Assembly (NCBI RefSeq): GCF_947493125.1
Contig: NZ_CANLQB010000007.1
Location: 248,001-312,000 of the forward strand
Source: an uncultured Roseobacter sp.
GTDB lineage: Bacteria > Pseudomonadota > Alphaproteobacteria > Rhodobacterales > Rhodobacteraceae
Length of the DNA: 64,000 bases
Reading direction: 5' to 3'
The position numbers and the translations under genes are program-made. The notes beneath the pieces are model-generated. The model had not been told where the DNA came from and ran no database searches. It saw nothing but the letters and a program-made list of their open reading frames with translations. This document shows, piece after piece, positions 58,893 to 64,000 of the stretch (the stretch's first letter is position 1; each line of letters opens with the position of its first letter).

Positions 58893-59918
58893 TCAGGCCC
58901 GCAGCGCGGCCAGAAGGTCCGTCATATCCGCCGGCAAGGGCGCTTCGAACCGCAGTTTCGCCCCCGTCAGCGGGTGCACGAAGCCCAGAACGGCGGCGTG
59001 CAGCGCCTGGCGCGAGAAACGGGTGATCGCACCTGCGGCGGTCTCGCTGAACGCCCGGACCGGCAGCTTGCGCTTGCCGCCATAGGTCGGATCGCCCACC
59101 AGCCCGTGGCCGGCATGTGCCAGGTGCACCCGGATCTGATGGGTGCGGCCGGTTTCCAGCCAGCATTCCATCAGCGCCAGGGTGGGCGGGTCGCCAAAAG
59201 AGGCAACGTTGCGGGCGCGGGTGACCGCATGGCGTCCGCCCTGAAACACGACGGCCTGACGCTGGCGGTCGGTCCTGTGGCGCGCCAGCTGGGTGGTGAT
59301 CTTGAGGATATTGCCCGGCTCGAAACGCGTGCCCTTCACGCCGCGCAACCGGGGGTCATTGCCGTCCGGAACCCCATGGACCAGGGCCTGATAATAGCGC
59401 TCCACGGTATGCGCTTCGAACTGCGCGGCAAGGCCGTGATGGGCTGCATCCGATTTGGCGACAACAAGCAGCCCCGAGGTGTCCTTGTCGATCCGATGCA
59501 CGATCCCCGGCCGTTTGGTGCCACCGACGCCCGACAGCTCCGCCCCACAGTGCGCCAGCAGCGCGTTGACCAATGTGCCGGAGGGCGTCCCGGGCGCGGG
59601 ATGCACCACCATCCCCGCAGGCTTGTTCACAACAATGACATCTGCGTCCTCGTGCACGATCTCCAATGGGATGGCTTCGGGCAGGATATGGCTCTCCTGC
59701 GCCTCCTCAACGGTGATCGTAACGCCCGCCCCGGCCGCGACGCGGGCCTTGGGATCGACCTGTGCCACCCCATCCACGAGGACCGCGCCCGAGGTGATCA
59801 GACGCGCCAGCCGGGTCCGCGACAGCGCGGCCTCCTCTGGCACATCCCGCGCAAGCGCCTTATCAAGACGCGGCGGCGGTGCGGCGTCGATGGTGAAGTG
59901 AATGTGGCGAGACGGCAT
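58893..59918 (-). CDS. RluA family pseudouridine synthase
   Basis: S4-like N-term; DADVIVVNKPAGMVVHPAPGTPSGTLVNALLAHC; PGIVHRIDKDTSGLLVVAKSD; LETGRTHQIRVHLAHAGHGLVGDPTYGG. Confidence 0.95.
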   Translation of the reverse strand: MPSRHIHFTIDAAPPPRLDKALARDVPEEAALSRTRLARLITSGAVLVDGVAQVDPKARVAAGAGVTITVEEAQESHILPEAIPLEIVHEDADVIVVNKPAGMVVHPAPGTPSGTLVNALLAHCGAELSGVGGTKRPGIVHRIDKDTSGLLVVAKSDAAHHGLAAQFEAHTVERYYQALVHGVPDGNDPRLRGVKGTRFEPGNILKITTQLARHRTDRQRQAVVFQGGRHAVTRARNVASFGDPPTLALMECWLETGRTHQIRVHLAHAGHGLVGDPTYGGKRKLPVRAFSETAAGAITRFSRQALHAAVLGFVHPLTGAKLRFEAPLPADMTDLLAALRA

Positions 59919-60225
59919 GGACAACCCTGAAATGAATTCGGACACAGCGCCTCAAGAGCCCGCCAACCTGCGGTTTCTGCGTCGACTGGTGACGGTGCTG
60001 ACCGCCACGATGATAGGCGGTGTCATACTGATCATCGCGCTGATTGTCATGCGTTTCAACGCACCACCACCCGATTTGCCCGACAGTATCGCAGTACCGG
60101 GCGGAGCCGCGGCCATCAGCTTCACGCAAGGGCCCGACTGGTACGCCGTGACCACGGATGCAAACCAGATCCTGATTTTCGACCGCGTCACCGGCCAGCT
60201 GCGCCAAACCATTGAAATCGACTGA
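59917..60225 (+). CDS. DUF6476-like small single-TM protein (start may be 59932)
   Basis: RFLRRLVTVLTATMIGGVILIIALIVMRFN...GPDWYAVTTDANQILIFDRVTGQLRQTIEI. Confidence 0.75.
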   Translation: MDNPEMNSDTAPQEPANLRFLRRLVTVLTATMIGGVILIIALIVMRFNAPPPDLPDSIAVPGGAAAISFTQGPDWYAVTTDANQILIFDRVTGQLRQTIEID

Positions 60226-60277
60226 GCGCGCACCCGTCACGCCATCGCTCTCCCCCGCCTGAGAAGAGACCCGCCTT

Positions 60278-61159
60278 TTGGACCTTGCCCTGAAAGTCAT
60301 CGAGATCACGGCCCCGGTGTTTCTGCTGGTGGGCATGGGTTTTCTCTGGGTGCGCCTCGGCTTTGAATACCGGGTGCAGTTCGTCACGCGGCTGTCCATG
60401 ACCCTGGCGATTCCGGCTCTGATCTTCGTCGCGCTGATGGAGACGGAAATTCCTGCCGACTCGCTCTCCAAGATCAGCCTCGCCGCCGTCGTCGGCTATA
60501 CCTGCGCAGCCTTCGGCGCCTGGGTCCTCCTGCGCCTGACCGGGCTCGATCTGCGGACCTATCTGGCGCCGGTCATGATGGGCAACACCGGCAACATCGG
60601 CCTGCCGCTCGCGCTCTTCGCCTATGGGGACGAAGGGCTCGGTTATGCGGTGGTGGTCTTCGCCATCTCCTCCATCTTCGCCTTCACCTTCGGGGTCTGG
60701 ACCGTGGCCCGGACCAACTCGCCCCTCACGATGTTCAAGGAGCCAATGGTTGCGGCCACCCTGCTGGGGGCGCTGTTTCTCTGGCAGGACTGGCAGACCC
60801 CGCTGGTCCTCACCAATACGCTGTCTCTGCTGGGCCAAATGGCTATACCGCTGATGCTGATCACCCTCGGGGTGGCCGTCGGGCGGCTGGCGCCCCAGAA
60901 CGTCGGTCGGTCGCTGTGGGTGGCGCTGGCCAAAATCTCCCTCTGCGCCAGCATCGGGTGGGTGCTTGGGCGCTGGTTTGACCTGCCGCCCGTCGCCTTC
61001 GGCATTCTGGTGCTGCAACTCGCGGCGCCCGCGGCTGTCACGAGTTACCTGATTGCGGAAAAATATGGTGCGGATGCGCAGGCCGTCGCCGGGTTGGTGG
61101 TTGTGTCGACGCTTCTGTCGATCGTCACGCTGCCGCTGCTCCTGAGCCTCGTCTTGTAG
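60278..61159 (+). CDS. AEC family transporter
   Basis: ALKVIEITAPVFLLVGMGFLWVRLG...PVMMGNTGNIGLPLALFAYGDEGLGYAVVVF...QLAAPAAVTSYLIAEKYGADAQAVAGLVVVSTLLSIVTLPLLL. Confidence 0.93.
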   Translation: MDLALKVIEITAPVFLLVGMGFLWVRLGFEYRVQFVTRLSMTLAIPALIFVALMETEIPADSLSKISLAAVVGYTCAAFGAWVLLRLTGLDLRTYLAPVMMGNTGNIGLPLALFAYGDEGLGYAVVVFAISSIFAFTFGVWTVARTNSPLTMFKEPMVAATLLGALFLWQDWQTPLVLTNTLSLLGQMAIPLMLITLGVAVGRLAPQNVGRSLWVALAKISLCASIGWVLGRWFDLPPVAFGILVLQLAAPAAVTSYLIAEKYGADAQAVAGLVVVSTLLSIVTLPLLLSLVL

Positions 61160-61315
61160 CGCGTCACCCGCAACTCGACAGCGGATCGGAGGGCGCCGCC
61201 GCCAATCCCTTCGCCCCGCACCAGGTGGTCGGAAATAGTCCCCCCATCGGGAAGGCCCCTTCACCGCGGCGCCCCTGAACCCCGCAGCATGTCAGACGCC
61301 AGCTGCCACTGATGA

Positions 61316-61999
61316 TCAAGGACGCACAAGTGGCTCCGCTGAGGCGCCAACACCTCCGGATTCTCCATACAGCGCCCGCCCTTCATCGCCGTCCGTCCGC
61401 GTGAGCAAGGCGGAAAGTGCCACAAGCTCCTCTCGGCGCAACTCGTGTCCACCGTTGTGAACCGACGTTGTCACCTCCGCGCCCTGAGCCCTTGACCAGG
61501 TCACCAGCCGCTCTGTCATCGGCCAGGGGCAAATCGGGTCGCGCCGGCCGGCAGTGATCAACAGCTTGCGAGCCCGAAGCCCCGGCGCGGGAGCGGGGCT
61601 CCACGGGATCAGAGGATGCAGCAGCCCCACCCGATCAAACAGATCGGGACGCTTCATCATCACAGCCGCCAGGATGTTGGCCCCGTTGGAATAGCCGAAG
61701 CCATAAACCTCCCGGTACGGATAGCGGCGCGTCCAGCCGTCCACATAGCCCGCCATTTTCGCCGTGGCGCGTGCGAGGTCCTGCATGTCGTAGACCCCTT
61801 CACCGGTGCGGCGAAAGAAGCGCGACGCCCCCCTCTCCAGGATATCCCCGCGCGGCGATACGACACCGCCGCCCGGAACCAGCTCCTGTGCGAGATCGAA
61901 GAATTGAGCCTCATCCCCACCGGTGCCGTGGAAGGCGAAGACAAGCGGCCCGCGCCCCGCGGGGGCCTTGGTCAACGCGTGGTATGCCTCTGCAGTCAT
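61316..61999 (-). CDS. Alpha/beta hydrolase / phospholipase-carboxylesterase (MhqD-like)
   Basis: GPLVFAFHGTGGDEAQFFDLAQELVPGGGVVSPRGDILERGASRFFRRTGEGVYDMQDL; GFGYSNGANILAAVMM; HNGGHELRREEL. Confidence 0.9.
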   Translation of the reverse strand: MTAEAYHALTKAPAGRGPLVFAFHGTGGDEAQFFDLAQELVPGGGVVSPRGDILERGASRFFRRTGEGVYDMQDLARATAKMAGYVDGWTRRYPYREVYGFGYSNGANILAAVMMKRPDLFDRVGLLHPLIPWSPAPAPGLRARKLLITAGRRDPICPWPMTERLVTWSRAQGAEVTTSVHNGGHELRREELVALSALLTRTDGDEGRALYGESGGVGASAEPLVRP

Positions 62000-62011
62000 G
62001 CGGCACCCTCC

Positions 62012-62941
62012 TCATGCAAGCTCTGGCAGTCGTCGTTCGATCTGCGCGCGATAGGGCCGGTAGCGATCCGGCAGCATCAGGGCCTCACCCAAATGCGCCG
62101 TATCCTCATCGCGGTCAAAGCCGGGCTCATTGGTGGCAATCTCGAACAGCACACCCCCGGGGGTGCGGAAATAAATCGCCCAGAAGTAATCCCGGTCGAT
62201 CACGGGCGTGACCTGATAGCCGGTCGCCATGAGCGCCTTGCGGACCTCCAGCTGCGCTGCTCGGTCCTCGACGGCGAAAGCAATGTGATGAACGGAACCG
62301 GCCCCCTGGGTCGCCTGCCTCGCGTCGGGCACCTCTTCGAGATCAAGGGTGCGCGCCGCGTTTCCGCCCTCGATCCGATACCGCGTCACCGATCCCTCGG
62401 TCTCTTCCTTCTGATATCCCATGAAGGTCAACAGCTCGCCCGTGGCCGCCGCATCCGCTAGCCGAAACCGGGCTCCGTGAAACCCGAGCACGCCTTCACC
62501 TGCGCCAATCCCGCCACCGGTCCAGGACGCCCGACCGTCAGGCTCGGCCTCGACAAGCGCAAAGCCGTCGCCATCCGGGCCATCAAACTCCAGTCTGGCC
62601 TCTCCCAGAAACGCGCTGTCTTTCAGGCCGGACACACCCTGCGCTGCAAGATGATCCTTCCAGAAGCCAAGCGCGCCTGTCGGCACTGCAAATTCGGTCA
62701 CGCCAACCTCGCCAGCCCCGCGGGTCCCGCCGGGCATCCCCCCAAAGGGAAAATAGGTCATGACCGACCCCGGCGTGCCCACCTCATCCCCATAGTAGAG
62801 GTGATAGACCTCGGGCGCGTCGAAATTCACGGTCTTCTTGACCCGGCGCAGCCCAAGGGTCCGGGTGAAGAAGTTGTTGTTTTCGGTCGCATCAGCCGCC
62901 ATCGACGTGACGTGGTGCAGACCTTTGATGAGATTTTTCAT
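62012..62941 (-). CDS. Ring-cleaving dioxygenase, VOC family (MhqO-like)
   Basis: IKGLHHVTSMAADATENNNFFTRTLGLRRVKKTVNFDAPEVYHLYYGDEVGTPGSVMTYFPFGG; IDRDYFWAIYFRTPGGVLFEIATNEPGF. Confidence 0.94.
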   Translation of the reverse strand: MKNLIKGLHHVTSMAADATENNNFFTRTLGLRRVKKTVNFDAPEVYHLYYGDEVGTPGSVMTYFPFGGMPGGTRGAGEVGVTEFAVPTGALGFWKDHLAAQGVSGLKDSAFLGEARLEFDGPDGDGFALVEAEPDGRASWTGGGIGAGEGVLGFHGARFRLADAAATGELLTFMGYQKEETEGSVTRYRIEGGNAARTLDLEEVPDARQATQGAGSVHHIAFAVEDRAAQLEVRKALMATGYQVTPVIDRDYFWAIYFRTPGGVLFEIATNEPGFDRDEDTAHLGEALMLPDRYRPYRAQIERRLPELA

Positions 62942-63051
62942 GATGCGTTTCTACCCTTTGCAACTCGTCGAGGCAAAGGTGGGGGGGAATATTCCAAAAA
63001 ACTACAGCATCAAATTTGCATTCACTATGCCGATCTCTGATAATAATCAGA

Positions 63052-63966
63052 ATGCAGCAAGATCTCAAACCAATCCGGGTGTTCCTCGCGGTGGCGCGCC
63101 TGCAAAGCTTTGCCGCCGCCGCCAGGTCGCTTGCGATGACCCCTGCGTCCGCAACGCGCATCGTCGCCAAACTCGAAGAGGAGCTTGGTCAACAACTGCT
63201 GCTCCGGACCACCCGACAGGTCTCCCTGACATCCACCGGCGCGCTGGTGGCCGCACGCTATCAGCCCCTTGTCGAGGCGTTCGATCAGGTGAGGGCCGAA
63301 CTGGACCGGGAGATGCAGCCGCACCGCGGGCGTCTGTCCATCAACGCACCGATGGCCTTTGGCCTCCGGCTGATGCCGGGCCTGATCGACAGCTTTCAGC
63401 TGGCATATCCGAACATCGACCTGACCATCCGCCTCACGGACCGGCTCGTCGATATCGTCTCCGAGGCCTGCGATCTGGCCATCCGCGTATCGGAGCCGCC
63501 AACCGACAAGTCCACCATCTGGCGGAAGCTCTGCGAAGTTCCGATGCGCGCGGTCGCCGCGCCGTCCCTCTTCGCGCGCGTTCCACGACCGGATACGCCG
63601 GACGATCTGGAGCGACGCCTGTGTCTCTCCTATGGTGAGACCATGGACGGCGAAGTCTGGCGCTTTCAGAAGGGCGGTGTGAAACGGGCGGTCACCGCGG
63701 GACACGCCATTCACTCCAACAACGGCGATCTGCTCTATCGTCTGGCCCGGCGGGGCGTAGGCATCGTTGTCTTGCCGGAGTTCCACGTGGCGGATGGCTT
63801 AAGGAGCGGAGAGGTCGAAGCGGTCCTTCCGGACTGGGATCTGCCGTCGCTTTGGCTGTCGCTCTACTACCCGCCCTACGAGGCGCTGCCTCCCCTGGTG
63901 GCAACCTTCACGGACTTCTTCGAAGCCTATCTGGCCGAGGAGAGTGGGTTCGCCTTCCAGACCTAG
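63052..63966 (+). CDS. LysR family transcriptional regulator
   Basis: QQDLKPIRVFLAVARLQSFAAAARSLAMTPASATRIVAKLEEELGQQLLLRTTRQVSLTSTGALV; substrate-binding C-terminal domain. Confidence 0.94.
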   Translation: MQQDLKPIRVFLAVARLQSFAAAARSLAMTPASATRIVAKLEEELGQQLLLRTTRQVSLTSTGALVAARYQPLVEAFDQVRAELDREMQPHRGRLSINAPMAFGLRLMPGLIDSFQLAYPNIDLTIRLTDRLVDIVSEACDLAIRVSEPPTDKSTIWRKLCEVPMRAVAAPSLFARVPRPDTPDDLERRLCLSYGETMDGEVWRFQKGGVKRAVTAGHAIHSNNGDLLYRLARRGVGIVVLPEFHVADGLRSGEVEAVLPDWDLPSLWLSLYYPPYEALPPLVATFTDFFEAYLAEESGFAFQT

Positions 63967-64000
63967 CTTCGTCAGGGTATGGAGCGCGTTTGTACCGATC

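Overview
The window is 64 kb of GC-rich DNA with the gene content and synteny of an alphaproteobacterium, probably Rhodobacteraceae (inference from protein families, no search run). Most of it is ordinary chromosome: TRAP transporter genes; a GntR-ABC transporter-gamma-glutamyltransferase-DUF1028 operon; hisBHA-FE; rlmB-like methyltransferase; tRNA-Tyr; metY-type sulfhydrylase; hppD with a divergent Lrp regulator; a CPA2 antiporter; divergent cobT/cobS; carD, fdxA, an S4 protein and a SUV3-like helicase; a DNA ligase with its exonuclease; pepF; rpoH; rluA; and a LysR/dioxygenase/hydrolase module. The most accessory-looking stretch is about 1.66-13.7 kb. It holds a remnant of an outer-membrane beta-barrel gene, a TIR-domain protein with a large repeat C-terminus next to a decayed SLATT-like four-TM gene, a tandem universal stress protein, a 1.6 kb gene-poor stretch, a BLUF photoreceptor translationally coupled to a GGDEF-EAL protein, and an uncharacterised two-gene unit joined by a TAGTG overlap. 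A second accessory scar is a truncated, stop-interrupted large serine recombinase between tRNA-Tyr and ridA. No CRISPR array, rRNA or intact mobile element was seen. All family calls come from reading the translations and were not verified by any search.
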